Shown in pieces: positions 8,803-18,210 of a stretch of 64,000 nucleotides of DNA. How positions within the stretch are numbered: position 1 is the first letter of the stretch; each line of letters begins with the position of its first letter. This stretch comes from Halobacteriovorax sp. GB3 (lineage in GTDB: Bacteria; Bdellovibrionota; Bacteriovoracia; Bacteriovoracales; Bacteriovoracaceae): positions 868,001 to 932,000 of the forward strand of contig NZ_JAQSLN010000001.1 in the NCBI RefSeq assembly GCF_028649655.1. The letters run 5' to 3'. The notes under the pieces were generated by a model. It did no database searches and was not told where the DNA came from. It saw nothing but the letters and a program-made list of their open reading frames with translations. The position numbers and the translations under genes were made by a program.

Positions 8803-8859
8803 ACTCTATATTCTATCAGAAGCAGAACAAAAAGCTCCAGAAAAAAAGAATTTTCCTAT

Positions 8860-10224
8860 TTAAATAACACGCAAATCGACGACTCGTGGTTCCATGAGAA
8901 AGACCTCTTCTTTTTCTTCTCCGGATTTGTTTGAGTTGTTATTTGTTTGACTTTGATCTTGATCATTATCCTGATTAACTAGGTCGGTTTTGTTCGTTTG
9001 AGTTTTTGATGAACTATTCTTATTATCTTTACTGATTGGTTTAGGTTTAACTGGTAAATCAATGATCGCCTCAATAGTATAAGTTGTTTCATTAGATTTT
9101 CCGGTAGAGGTCACTTTAAAAAGCTTTCCAGCAACACCTAATTTTAAACCTGCGTCATTCAGTTCTTTGATTCTTTTGTCAAAAGTTGATGAATCAACAA
9201 TTCCAAGTTTCTCAACAAGGGCCTGCTTAAATTCCTCAATATTTTTAAATGGGCTTGGTTCTATCTCTTTTTCTGGATCACCATCACGGTATTTGAAAAA
9301 TTCTTTCACTTGATCATCAGTAATCGAAGGGAAAATAACCTTGAGATCTCCTGCAGTGATATTGTTCAATTGAATAAAAGTAACTTCATTGACTGAAAGG
9401 CGAGGCTTAATCAGTTCAATTAGCTCATCATCCCAGCCTTGAAGAAGGTGGAGTTCTTCCAAGCTCGATAGTGGAGCATGTTTTGGGGTGATATTGTAAG
9501 AGCTGTATAAAGGCTCAATTTCTCCTAATTCAACATCTTTAAAATCACCGGGTTCATTAACAAAGAATTTAAGTTCTTTAATGAGAAGAGTAGGTCGAAT
9601 ATTGGCAAATTTTGTTGCAAACCTCTCGCTTGTCTCTGATTTGTTTTTAATCAAACTTTCCAGTGTTGAGATCAACTTCTTTTCGATGAGAACTTGAGGA
9701 GATTCTTTATCACTTTCACCATCATCATCTTGCGAATTTTGTGAGTTTTTGTCCGATTCATTCTCGTCTTTTTTTGGAATCCTAAGAAGATTGGGATTCA
9801 AAAAACCACTAATTGATTGCATCGAAAGGGTGATTCCTGAATTCGGGCTTAATAGAGAATCTTCTTCAAACTTTCCGATGGCCTGTTTTTGAATGACATT
9901 TGCACCATCTGGTATGGGTATAGGGTAGACAAAAGGGTAGGTTACCATCTTCTCTGCAGTTGAAGGAGGGATGACTTTCTTAATAGAAGGGTTTTTTTCA
10001 AGAAGATTCCAGGCTTCTTTGTAGACACGAAGCTTTGCTAGCGAGACGTTAATTCCTGATTCAGCATTAAGCTTAGCTTGTGCTTTATCAACGATGTTGT
10101 AGCCCTTATAAGAGTTCCACTCGTTGAGAGTCATAATTTCCATTGAAAGGAAAGTGAGTGTTACTAAGCTAATAAGAACAATAACGAGAGTAAATCCCTC
10201 TTGGTTTTTTCTAGTATTTTTCAT
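8860..10224 (-). CDS. gspK: Type II secretion system minor pseudopilin GspK
   Basis: Tip minor pseudopilin. The leader ends NQEGFTLVIVLISLVTLTFL, with cleavage expected after the glycine. The residue at mature position 5 is not glutamate, which is characteristic of GspK, the pseudopilin that caps the pilus tip. The body carries the helical SAM-like part around LSSLEELHLLQGWDDELIELIKPRL. A low-complexity Asp/Ser/Asn stretch lies near 150-170, and a long Asn/Gln/Lys-rich linker lies near the C-terminus. Length is 454 residues against about 330 in the usual family. The start codon overlaps the gspJ stop by one base (TAATG). Confidence 0.88.
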   Translation of the reverse strand: MKNTRKNQEGFTLVIVLISLVTLTFLSMEIMTLNEWNSYKGYNIVDKAQAKLNAESGINVSLAKLRVYKEAWNLLEKNPSIKKVIPPSTAEKMVTYPFVYPIPIPDGANVIQKQAIGKFEEDSLLSPNSGITLSMQSISGFLNPNLLRIPKKDENESDKNSQNSQDDDGESDKESPQVLIEKKLISTLESLIKNKSETSERFATKFANIRPTLLIKELKFFVNEPGDFKDVELGEIEPLYSSYNITPKHAPLSSLEELHLLQGWDDELIELIKPRLSVNEVTFIQLNNITAGDLKVIFPSITDDQVKEFFKYRDGDPEKEIEPSPFKNIEEFKQALVEKLGIVDSSTFDKRIKELNDAGLKLGVAGKLFKVTSTGKSNETTYTIEAIIDLPVKPKPISKDNKNSSSKTQTNKTDLVNQDNDQDQSQTNNNSNKSGEEKEEVFLMEPRVVDLRVI

Positions 10225-11168
10225 TACTCTTCTGCGCCCCTATCCTCTTCATCTTCATCTTGGGAGAGACCATTACCTAAGAAGCCTCCATTGGCCGGAG
10301 TGTTATTTGATTTCGTATTTTTTTGATTGGCCTTCAGTGCTTTTTGGTATTCTTCCCAATCTTTCTTAGTATCAAAGTTTGGCCACTGAACGCGAAAGAC
10401 ACGATTAAATTCTCTTGGACCTAGACCTGGGTTACTCCAAAGAACCTTTACCTTGAAAAGTCTTGGGGCCTTACCATTGAGAAGTTTTATATTGTCGACA
10501 AATTTTCCTTTGATACCAATGGAACCTTCATCTTTTTTCCAAAATAGAAATTGAAGCTGTTTTACATTTTCAAGAAGTGTAATTTTCTTTTGAGAATCCC
10601 AGTCAAATTGAGGAGCATAGACATTCTCTGCAATAGAGGTTCTAACAATGCGTTGGTTATAGTCTTTATTTTTATCCTCATACTCATCATCAGGGCTTTT
10701 TTCCATATCTGTCACACTGTAGCGTATCCAAGAATAATTTGATTGCTTACTATTTTTTAGAACGCGCCTATGGTTACTTGTATAAATAATGAGTGTATTT
10801 TTCTCTGGAGAATCTAATAGGGGAATTGGTCTAGCGTCTTGCGCTACTTTTGGAAAAGTTTCTGAATTGTCATAGGCCTTGGCCCTTTGATCATAGGAAG
10901 AGTTCTCATCACTTGAAGCTTTACTCGATTGCTCAACTGTATAATAGAGTGGCGTGTAGATGGCATTAATGTCTTGTTGAATCTTTTGAAAGAACGATTC
11001 TACTTGATAGTAAGGAGGGTCTTCATCTGAAAGAGTATCTAAGTTTGTTGTGACTGTATCGATCGTTGAGATCATTCCCATTGATATAAAAGTAATCAGA
11101 AAAAGACCAACAAGGACTTCTAACAGAGAGAAACCATTTTGTGATGAGGATGAATTAGAGTGCATCAA
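10224..11168 (-). CDS. gspJ: Type II secretion system minor pseudopilin GspJ
   Basis: Minor pseudopilin of the tip complex. The prepilin signal is SQNGFSLLEVLVGLFLITFI, with cleavage after G and glutamate at mature position 5. The body includes NTLIIYTSNHRR and a C-terminal KVKVLWSNPGLGPREFNRVFRVQW region typical of GspJ. A tail of about 40 residues is Asn/Asp/Glu-rich. It overlaps gspI by 14 bases and gspK by one base, so all three are likely translationally coupled. Length 314 is longer than the enterobacterial 200 or so. Confidence 0.87.
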   Translation of the reverse strand: MMHSNSSSSQNGFSLLEVLVGLFLITFISMGMISTIDTVTTNLDTLSDEDPPYYQVESFFQKIQQDINAIYTPLYYTVEQSSKASSDENSSYDQRAKAYDNSETFPKVAQDARPIPLLDSPEKNTLIIYTSNHRRVLKNSKQSNYSWIRYSVTDMEKSPDDEYEDKNKDYNQRIVRTSIAENVYAPQFDWDSQKKITLLENVKQLQFLFWKKDEGSIGIKGKFVDNIKLLNGKAPRLFKVKVLWSNPGLGPREFNRVFRVQWPNFDTKKDWEEYQKALKANQKNTKSNNTPANGGFLGNGLSQDEDEEDRGAEE

Positions 11169-11700
11169 TTTTCACCATGGCCTTGTCGTTATAGAGATAG
11201 CTAGAAAGAGAGAAAATATTCTCGGGTTCATCAGGATCAATAACTTCGATTCGTACTTGCCAGATCATTTCCTTGATATTGTTTTTTACATTCTCCATAA
11301 TCTTTTGGTTTGTCTGTGCATTCTCATCTTCATTCTGCTCATCTTTTCCTTGGATTTGGTCTAGACCAGGGATTTCAAGCCTTTTATATGTTGTCTTTAT
11401 TTTATAAGTTTTTTCGTATTTGTCTGAGCCATTTTCTTCTTTGTATTCAAAATTAGTTTCTTCGGCCGTTAGAGTGAGGCGCTCATCAAATCGAGGAGGA
11501 TTCTCTATGAGAAGATTCATTTGCTCTTCACAGATTGACTTCATAAGGAGCTCTTTTCTTAGTCGGTCAGATTTAGTGAGATTACTTGTTGAAGTGAAAA
11601 TAAACGTTAAGGCAATGGTCGCTCCTAAGAGGAGGGCCATCAATGATTCGATGATGAGATAACCATCTTGAGATCTATGTTTTTCTATTTTTTGAGCCAT
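11155..11700 (-). CDS. gspI: Type II secretion system minor pseudopilin GspI
   Basis: Minor pseudopilin. The prepilin-type N-terminus is SQDGYLIIESLMALLLGATI, with cleavage predicted after glycine, tyrosine instead of phenylalanine at +1, and Glu at +5. A short globular domain follows, including MKSICEEQMNLLIENPP. The placement between gspH and gspJ supports the assignment, and it overlaps gspH by 16 bases and gspJ by 14. The 181-residue length is a little more than usual because of an Asp/Glu/Asn-rich insert near residues 110-135. Confidence 0.82.
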   Translation of the reverse strand: MAQKIEKHRSQDGYLIIESLMALLLGATIALTFIFTSTSNLTKSDRLRKELLMKSICEEQMNLLIENPPRFDERLTLTAEETNFEYKEENGSDKYEKTYKIKTTYKRLEIPGLDQIQGKDEQNEDENAQTNQKIMENVKNNIKEMIWQVRIEVIDPDEPENIFSLSSYLYNDKAMVKIDAL

Positions 11701-12383
11701 TCGTTGTAGATTCCTTCTACAATTTCCCTAATTTCTTCTATTTGTTTGCCTCTAATATCATAATACCTTCTTTCTGTACGAGATGAGAAGGGCTCTATGG
11801 TTAAGGAGACTAGCTCGGAAGTTGTTCCAAGGATAATAATCCCTGCATCTTTCTCTCCATTAGGGAATGTATAAAGAGCTATTTTTCCTTCCGTTACATT
11901 AGATTTTAGCAAAGAAGATCCAATAGAGAAAATGCGTACAGTACTGGCAATTTCTACTTTACCTTCTTCAAGCTCAGGAAGGGGTTGAAAATTTTGTTCT
12001 TGTTTTTTTGAAAGAGCTAAAAGCTCTTCATCGTCCTCATCTTCATCAATTTGAAACAGCTCAGGATCTATCGTGATCTTGCTATCTGTTCCATATTGAA
12101 CAGTATAGATTTGAGGCGTCGAAAGAATAACTGGGTTATCTGAGTATTCTAGGTCAGTATCGCTTTTTAAATCAAAGAAAATTCTTGTAAATGAGTTTCG
12201 ATAAATTGCTTCAGATTCGCTAAGAGCAACAGCTTTTTCTAGAGTTGATGCCGCTTTATCTAGCTCGGCGCGGTCGGTATCAAAAAAACCGATCATCATC
12301 GTTGCTGTAAGTGCTAGGATAGCAAGGGCCACGAGAATCTCAATGAGCGTGAACCCTTGCTTATTTTGAACAAATTTATTCAT
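11685..12383 (-). CDS. gspH: Type II secretion system minor pseudopilin GspH
   Basis: Minor pseudopilin of the T2SS pseudopilus. Residues 9-30 carry KQGFTLIEILVALAILALTA, the classical prepilin cleavage and assembly motif with Glu at +5. The C-terminal domain is beta-rich and carries an acidic insertion (EDEDDEELLALSKK) near 115. It begins four bases after the gspG stop. GspH and GspI are told apart here mainly by order, since their globular parts are weakly conserved. Confidence 0.83.
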   Translation of the reverse strand: MNKFVQNKQGFTLIEILVALAILALTATMMIGFFDTDRAELDKAASTLEKAVALSESEAIYRNSFTRIFFDLKSDTDLEYSDNPVILSTPQIYTVQYGTDSKITIDPELFQIDEDEDDEELLALSKKQEQNFQPLPELEEGKVEIASTVRIFSIGSSLLKSNVTEGKIALYTFPNGEKDAGIIILGTTSELVSLTIEPFSSRTERRYYDIRGKQIEEIREIVEGIYNEWLKK

Positions 12384-12387
12384 GAAA

Positions 12388-12855
12388 TTAGTTCGATTGC
12401 TTGTCCTTTAGGTAAACATCGGCATCTTCGCCTTCTCCACCTTCAAGTCCATCACCACCAAATGAGAAGATATTGTAGCTTCTTCCATCTGAAGTGTAGT
12501 TGTATGGAGAGTCCCATGGATCGAGAGGTACTTCACCATCTTCAACGAAACCATTTGCTGGATAGCTTCTACACTCACGTCCAGAAGTTGGTTTAGCAAC
12601 AAGAGCATCAAGACCTTGCTCAGACGTTGGGTAGAAACCACATTTTCTTTTGAAGTCTTTTAAAAGACCTGAAAAAGAGTTCATTTGAATTTTAGCCGAT
12701 TTCACACGACCTTCATGAAGTTGGTCAAAAATACGTCCAGCTACAAAAGTACCTGCAAGACCTAGTAGAGTAAGTGCAATCAGAATCTCGATAAGAGAGA
12801 AACCTGATTGTGAATGTTTCGCTGTCTGCGCTGCAGTTTGTTTAGCAGTATCCAT
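12388..12855 (-). CDS. gspG: Type II secretion system major pseudopilin GspG
   Basis: Main subunit of the pseudopilus. The prepilin motif HSQSGFSLIEILIALTLLGLAG lies at about residues 14-35, after a short leader rich in Gln/Thr/Lys. The globular domain has the strongly conserved GFYPTSEQGLDALV, the Cys pair, PLDPWDSPYNY and SFGGDGLEGGEGEDADV, the calcium-binding end typical of GspG. The length of 155 fits the family. AAGGAG lies upstream of the ATG. A 24-base gap separates it from gspF. Confidence 0.95.
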   Translation of the reverse strand: MDTAKQTAAQTAKHSQSGFSLIEILIALTLLGLAGTFVAGRIFDQLHEGRVKSAKIQMNSFSGLLKDFKRKCGFYPTSEQGLDALVAKPTSGRECRSYPANGFVEDGEVPLDPWDSPYNYTSDGRSYNIFSFGGDGLEGGEGEDADVYLKDKQSN

Positions 12856-12879
12856 GAAATCTCCTTCTTTATGAATGGA

Positions 12880-14088
12880 TTATTTAATTGAGTTTAGTTC
12901 CATCATTGGCATGATAACGGCAAAGACGACAATGGCAACCCCTATACCCATAACTATAATCATTATAGGTTCAAGAATTGACGTGAGTCCACTAAGCTTA
13001 GAATCTACCTGCTCTTGATAATTTTCAGCAACGATTTTAAGCATAGGCTCAAGTTCACCAGATTTTTCTCCAAGAGAAATCATATGTGTCACCATAGGAG
13101 GGAAGTAACCCGATTGCGTTAAAGGACCAGCAAGAGTTGAACCTTCGGCAACGCTAACGCGGGACTTATCAATGGTTTCTTTCATGTGAACGTTACCAAC
13201 AAGATTTGAAACAATTTTAAGTGATGCTAATATCGGAACACCCGAATTGAGGAGTGTTGCTAAAGTTGAGGTAAAACGTGCGATATTGATCATGGAAACA
13301 ATTCTTCCCGCCTGAGGAATTTTTAAAACGATTCCATCCCAAGTTCTCTTTCCCTTTGGTCTACTTGTCCATCTCTTAAAGAGATAGAAAAAGACAAAAG
13401 GCATCGCAATAACGATGAACCAGTAATTGATAAGAAAATCAGAAATCGCAATACAAACCTCAGTTAGTAGTGGGAGTTCCATTTTCTTTTTTTGAAACAT
13501 TTTAGTAATTTTTGGAATAACAAAAATAAAGATGATTAAAAAAAGTAAAAAGGCGATAGTCATCATGATCACTGGATACATGAGGGCACCTTTTACTTTT
13601 GTTTTGAGTTTTACTTGTGACTCTGTAAATTCTGCAAGTCTTAAAAGAACAAGCTCAAGAGTTCCCGAACTCTCTCCGGCCTCAACCATATTAACGTAGA
13701 TATGATCAAAGATTTTAGGGTAATCACCAAGTGACTTTGCTAGGGAAGAACCTTCATTAACTTTTTGGCGAACCTCTGAGAGGACAAGTTTTAATTTTTC
13801 ACTTTCTGTTTGGTCAATCAGTGCACTAAGGGCCTCGACAATTTGAACCTTGGCCTTCAAAAGAGTGGCGAGCTGACGAGTCATTAAGGAGAGATCATCT
13901 ACTGAAACACCTGAGCCAAACGTTATGGTTCCAGGAGTTTTTGAAGAAGATTTCTTTTCTTTAATTTCAAGAAGCATAATCCCTTGGGCCTTCGCTTTTT
14001 GCTTAGCTTGCCCCAAATTTTCTGCTGTAATGCTTCCTTTGATATCAGTCCCTTTTTTATCGAGACCTTTAAAAGCGTATATCGCCAT
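12880..14088 (-). CDS. gspF: Type II secretion system inner-membrane platform protein GspF
   Basis: Polytopic platform protein contacting GspE and the pseudopilins. It has two repeated GspF domains (about 65-190 and 270-390) and membrane helices near 170-190 (VIMMTIAFLLFLIIFIFVI), 220-240 and 370-395. The second domain has the typical ARFTSTLATLLNSGVPILASL, and the first has MTRQLATLLKAKVQIVEAL. Length 402 is exactly the family norm. It lies 13 bases after gspE. Confidence 0.95.
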   Translation of the reverse strand: MAIYAFKGLDKKGTDIKGSITAENLGQAKQKAKAQGIMLLEIKEKKSSSKTPGTITFGSGVSVDDLSLMTRQLATLLKAKVQIVEALSALIDQTESEKLKLVLSEVRQKVNEGSSLAKSLGDYPKIFDHIYVNMVEAGESSGTLELVLLRLAEFTESQVKLKTKVKGALMYPVIMMTIAFLLFLIIFIFVIPKITKMFQKKKMELPLLTEVCIAISDFLINYWFIVIAMPFVFFYLFKRWTSRPKGKRTWDGIVLKIPQAGRIVSMINIARFTSTLATLLNSGVPILASLKIVSNLVGNVHMKETIDKSRVSVAEGSTLAGPLTQSGYFPPMVTHMISLGEKSGELEPMLKIVAENYQEQVDSKLSGLTSILEPIMIIVMGIGVAIVVFAVIMPMMELNSIK

Positions 14089-14101
14089 AGAAAATTAATC
14101 C

Positions 14102-15835
14102 TTATTCTTCTGTCACTTCTTCTGAGTTAATTGCTCTAAACATTTCTTCAATTGATGTATCACCTCTGAAAACTTTAACGAGGGCATCTTGGCGAAGAGA
14201 GTGCATTCCATGTTTCATTGCTACTCTTTTTATCGTACTTGCATCAGCTTTCTTTAGGACAAGTGGACGAATATGATCATCGATCATTAAGAGCTCCGAT
14301 ACAACGGTCATTCCACTATAACCTTTGTAGTTACAACGAGGACAACCTTTGGCCTTAAAAATCGTGGCATCATTTGGCACAGAGTGGGCACCAAGCATTT
14401 CCATATCAAATTCAGTTAGATTTGTATGAGGCTCTTTGCAATCAGGGCAAAGAGTTTGAATAAGTCTTTGAGCTAGAACCGCCGCTAGTGATGAGGCGAT
14501 AAGGAATGGCTGAACACCCATGTCGATCAATCGGTTAGGAGCTGAGGCGGCATCGTTGGTGTGGATTGTTGAAAGAACAAAGTGACCTGTAAGTGAGGCC
14601 TGAACTGCCATTTCTGCTGTCTCCAAGTCTCTGGTTTCCCCAACCATGATGACATCAGGGTTTTGACGGAGGATAGAGCGAAGGGCCACTGCAAAGGAAA
14701 GCTCGATTCTAGAATTAACCTGAATCTGAGAGATTCCAGGAATTTCGTATTCCACCGGATCTTCTACAGTAATAATCATTCTATCTGGAGTGTTGATCTC
14801 ATCAAGCATAGCAAAGAGAGTTGTCGTCTTTCCGTGACCAGTTGGTCCTGAAACGTAAACAACACCGTGCTTTCTCTGTGAAAGTTCAATGAGATTGTCG
14901 AGAACTTGTCCGTGAAATCCAAGAGACTTCAAGTTTAGGATCGTATTATTTTTTTCGAGAATCCTCATAACTATACGTTCACCGTGTTGAACAGGAACAG
15001 TCGAAAGACGAATATCAATGTCCTTTCCGGCCATTTTAATTCGAATACGACCATCTTGAGGAAGACGTTTTTCTGCAATATCAAGCTTGGCCATAACTTT
15101 AATACGTGAGGCCACGGCCGAATGAGTTTTGAGAGGCTGTCTTAGAATTTCGTTCATGACTCGATTGATACGAAAGCGATAAACTGATTCTTTCTCATAG
15201 GGCTCAATATGAATATCGGATGCTTTTTCTTTAACGGCCCTAAAAATAATAGAGTTTACAAAGCGAATAACAGGAGCTTCATCGGCGCCAGCATCGAGGA
15301 TATCGATAGGACCGTCTAGATCAAAGCTCTCTTCAAACTCGTCTTCTAGTGTGTCGACAAGGTTCTTATTGGCCTTCTCGTATACACGGTTAATAGCATC
15401 ATTTACTTTCAAAGGAGAAGAAACGATGATTTTGATTTCTTTTTTAAAGATCTCTCTAAAATCGTTGATTGCATCAAACTTAAATGGGTCTGTCATAACG
15501 ACAGAAACAGAAGTTTGAGTTTCTAAAATAGGAAGAATTTCATTTTGCTTTGAGTAGTTAATTGGAATCTTATTGATGATTTCTGGGTCGATTTCATCAA
15601 CTTTGATCTCATTCATGTAGGGGATTTCTACCTGATGACAGATTACTTTGATAATGTCATGTGGGTGAATGTAACTTTTCTTTAAAAGAATCTCCCCGAC
15701 CATGAGTCCAGATTCTTTTTGCATATCGAGAGCTTCTTGTAATTGCTCTTGAGTTAGCGATGTATGCTTAAGGAGAAGTTGTCCAATCTTCTCCTTATGA
15801 AATTCTACTTTTTGTAAAATATTTTCATGAACCAC
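14102..15835 (-). CDS. gspE: Type II secretion system ATPase GspE
   Basis: Cytoplasmic hexameric ATPase that powers pseudopilus assembly. An N-terminal MshEN-like domain (about 1-150) precedes the ATPase core. The core has Walker A GPTGHGKTTT (serine of the usual GSGKTT replaced by histidine), an Asp box, Walker B NPDVIMVGETRD, and the His box LSTIHTNDA. A C4 zinc-binding loop is present as CPDC followed by CPRC, which is typical of GspE and PilB relatives. Length is 577 residues. The promoter-proximal order gspC-D-E and 14-base spacing to gspD support the operon. Confidence 0.95.
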   Translation of the reverse strand: MVHENILQKVEFHKEKIGQLLLKHTSLTQEQLQEALDMQKESGLMVGEILLKKSYIHPHDIIKVICHQVEIPYMNEIKVDEIDPEIINKIPINYSKQNEILPILETQTSVSVVMTDPFKFDAINDFREIFKKEIKIIVSSPLKVNDAINRVYEKANKNLVDTLEDEFEESFDLDGPIDILDAGADEAPVIRFVNSIIFRAVKEKASDIHIEPYEKESVYRFRINRVMNEILRQPLKTHSAVASRIKVMAKLDIAEKRLPQDGRIRIKMAGKDIDIRLSTVPVQHGERIVMRILEKNNTILNLKSLGFHGQVLDNLIELSQRKHGVVYVSGPTGHGKTTTLFAMLDEINTPDRMIITVEDPVEYEIPGISQIQVNSRIELSFAVALRSILRQNPDVIMVGETRDLETAEMAVQASLTGHFVLSTIHTNDAASAPNRLIDMGVQPFLIASSLAAVLAQRLIQTLCPDCKEPHTNLTEFDMEMLGAHSVPNDATIFKAKGCPRCNYKGYSGMTVVSELLMIDDHIRPLVLKKADASTIKRVAMKHGMHSLRQDALVKVFRGDTSIEEMFRAINSEEVTEE

Positions 15836-15849
15836 TCGGATTCCCCTTA

Positions 15850-18183
15850 CTACTTATTGTCTTGTGTCTTTTGAACACCAGCTTGTTTTTTAGAAATCTC
15901 TTGTGCGATATTCTTGTAATTAGGAACAATCATATTTGAACCGACATCATTATTGCCGATACCTTCTGAGTTTCTGTTCTCATCAAGAAATTTCTTATTC
16001 TCTTTTTCATCGTAGAGAGGACCATCTTTTTGTTTTTTAACTTTTTCGTAAAGACCTTTAACTGTCGTTCCAAATGGATCTTCTTCACCCATAGTGTCTT
16101 TTAAGTGGTGATGACGACGATTAAGTATATCTTGAACATTATCAGCTGCACCATAGTAGCTTGAAACAATTCTTGGAGTTAGGAAGAAAGTCATATTAAC
16201 TTTTTCAATTCTATTGTCATAGTTTCTAAAGAGCCATCCAAGGACAGGAATATCTCCAAGAAGAGGAACCTTGCTTTCTGTTTCAGATTCTTTATCTCTC
16301 ATGAGACCACCCATGGCGATTGTGTCTCTATCTCTAACAACAACACTTGTAACAGTTTTTCTTGTCGTCGTTGCAACACCTTCCGATCTAAGACCATCTG
16401 GTAGGGCACGGTTAGAAAAATCATCAATTTGTTGGTCAATTTTCATTGTGATAACTCTTGTTGCCTTGTTAATTTGTGGCGTAATTTTAAGAGTTAGAGC
16501 AACTTTTTGTTGTTTTATCGATACTGAACTTGATCCGTTGGCAGCATCTGTTCTCTCTGGAGTTGGAACTGTTTCACCAACTTCAAAAACACCTTCTGTA
16601 TTGTCGAGTACCATTAGAGCAGGTGTTGCAAGGACGTTTGTATTACCATTGTTTGCAATGGCCCTAATGAGACCGTTGATTGTCTTAACTTCGACATCAA
16701 CTCCATTCACTTGAGTTGTGACTTTACTTCCGATTCCACCACCGATAAATAGACCACCAAGGCTTGTAAATTGTCCACCAATAAGGCTTAGAAGATCTTG
16801 TGAACCACCAAGGAATCCCGCTCTATCAGCATTTCCTGAACCGTAAGCACCGATGATATTAACACCGTATCCTTTGTTTTTAGAAAGATTCGATTCCATA
16901 ATAAGACCTTCAACAAAAACTTGGTCAGATGGAATATCGAGTTTCTTAATAACAGACTTGATAATCAGGTAGTCTGTAGGCGATGCCGTTACAACAAGCG
17001 CGTTATTTTCTTTATCTGAAGTAATCTTAACATCGTTAGCAAATAGTGAGCTTGATGAGTCATTACTTGAAAACTTTGAAAATCTCGATGTTGCCTTTTT
17101 CGCTGATTGCGTGTTTGAGACAAGAGAAGAGAGAGTTTTTGAGATCGCCTCTGAACTTTTGTGGTTGAGGTAGTAAACGTGAATCTGACCAGACTGAGAA
17201 GAAATGGTCTTTTGATCAAGTTTATCAATAAGTCTCTTAAGTTGGTTCGCTTCATCTTCAGTTGCCATAGCAATGATAGAGTTTGTTCTCGGTTCAGCAG
17301 TAAGTTTGATATCTGAAATTGAGCGAGTTGAACTAGAACGGATTCTTTTCGTCTTAGCTGAGTCACCCTTTAAGATACTGTCGAGAAGTTTTGCAATCTC
17401 TTGAGCAGAAGAGTTCTTAACAGGGATAATTTGAAGAGACTCTTCGTGGCCAGGGACGTCAATGAAACGAATCAGTCTTACAAGTCTGTTAATATTTGTC
17501 CCAGAATCTTGAATGATAATTGTATTAGTTTGTTTGATTTCAATAATACGTCCATAACGTGACATGAATGGTCTAAATGATCGAGTTAACTCACTTGAAG
17601 AGACGTTTTTAAGAGGAATAATTCTCATTGAGAAGTTTTCCGTCTCTGGAGTATATTCACCTGTATAGATTTTTGTAGGCGTGTAGCGGATCTCTCTGGT
17701 TTGTACAATCTTATAGAAAGCTCCAGACTTAACAAGAGTGTAGCCTTTCATGTTGAGGGCCGTAAGAAAGGCCTTCCACGCATCACCAACAGTAATAGGC
17801 TGAGGCGCTGTGATCGACACTTTACCCTTAAGGTCTTTGTCCATAATCAGGTTGATACCAGTTAACTTTTGCATATGCTTTGTTAATTCTTCCAGGGAAG
17901 TATCTTCAAAATCAAAAGTTGTAATAACCTCTGGACCAAATGCTGTTTCAGGGTTGAGGTTAACGTACTTGCTATTTTTAGCAGGTAGATCGCCTTGGAT
18001 ATCTGATTTATCTCTGCCAAAAGCATCTTTACCTGAATCGGGAACAAGTGTGCTCACTGATTTAGGGTTCGAATCAAATTGAGTCTTTGATTCATACTTT
18101 TTGAAGCTTTGGGCATAAGCGTTTGGCGCTAAAATAGCCGCAACTGTTAGGGTAGTTGAAAGAGAAATGAATTTCCTTTTCAT
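15850..18183 (-). CDS. gspD: Type II secretion system secretin GspD
   Basis: Outer-membrane secretin forming the exit channel. I choose the ATG at 18183 because GAAGGA lies 10 bases upstream and the product then begins with a good signal peptide (MKRKFISLSTTLTVAAILAPNAYA); an in-frame ATG at 18204 is the alternative. N0 (FEDTSLEELTKHMQKLTGIN), N1-N3 repeats and the secretin core follow: GETVPTPERTD, KVALTLKITPQINKA, and VPLLGDIPVLGWLF near the membrane end. A tail of about 90 residues follows, with no lipobox or obvious S-domain certainty. It follows gspC closely. Confidence 0.94.
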   Translation of the reverse strand: MKRKFISLSTTLTVAAILAPNAYAQSFKKYESKTQFDSNPKSVSTLVPDSGKDAFGRDKSDIQGDLPAKNSKYVNLNPETAFGPEVITTFDFEDTSLEELTKHMQKLTGINLIMDKDLKGKVSITAPQPITVGDAWKAFLTALNMKGYTLVKSGAFYKIVQTREIRYTPTKIYTGEYTPETENFSMRIIPLKNVSSSELTRSFRPFMSRYGRIIEIKQTNTIIIQDSGTNINRLVRLIRFIDVPGHEESLQIIPVKNSSAQEIAKLLDSILKGDSAKTKRIRSSSTRSISDIKLTAEPRTNSIIAMATEDEANQLKRLIDKLDQKTISSQSGQIHVYYLNHKSSEAISKTLSSLVSNTQSAKKATSRFSKFSSNDSSSSLFANDVKITSDKENNALVVTASPTDYLIIKSVIKKLDIPSDQVFVEGLIMESNLSKNKGYGVNIIGAYGSGNADRAGFLGGSQDLLSLIGGQFTSLGGLFIGGGIGSKVTTQVNGVDVEVKTINGLIRAIANNGNTNVLATPALMVLDNTEGVFEVGETVPTPERTDAANGSSSVSIKQQKVALTLKITPQINKATRVITMKIDQQIDDFSNRALPDGLRSEGVATTTRKTVTSVVVRDRDTIAMGGLMRDKESETESKVPLLGDIPVLGWLFRNYDNRIEKVNMTFFLTPRIVSSYYGAADNVQDILNRRHHHLKDTMGEEDPFGTTVKGLYEKVKKQKDGPLYDEKENKKFLDENRNSEGIGNNDVGSNMIVPNYKNIAQEISKKQAGVQKTQDNK

Positions 18184-18210
18184 GTGCACACGATCCTTCG
18201 TCATATTTTT

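Noticed and set aside
16271-16714. 147-residue ORF opposite gspD
   Set aside because: Shadow of the secretin core, with no ribosome site.
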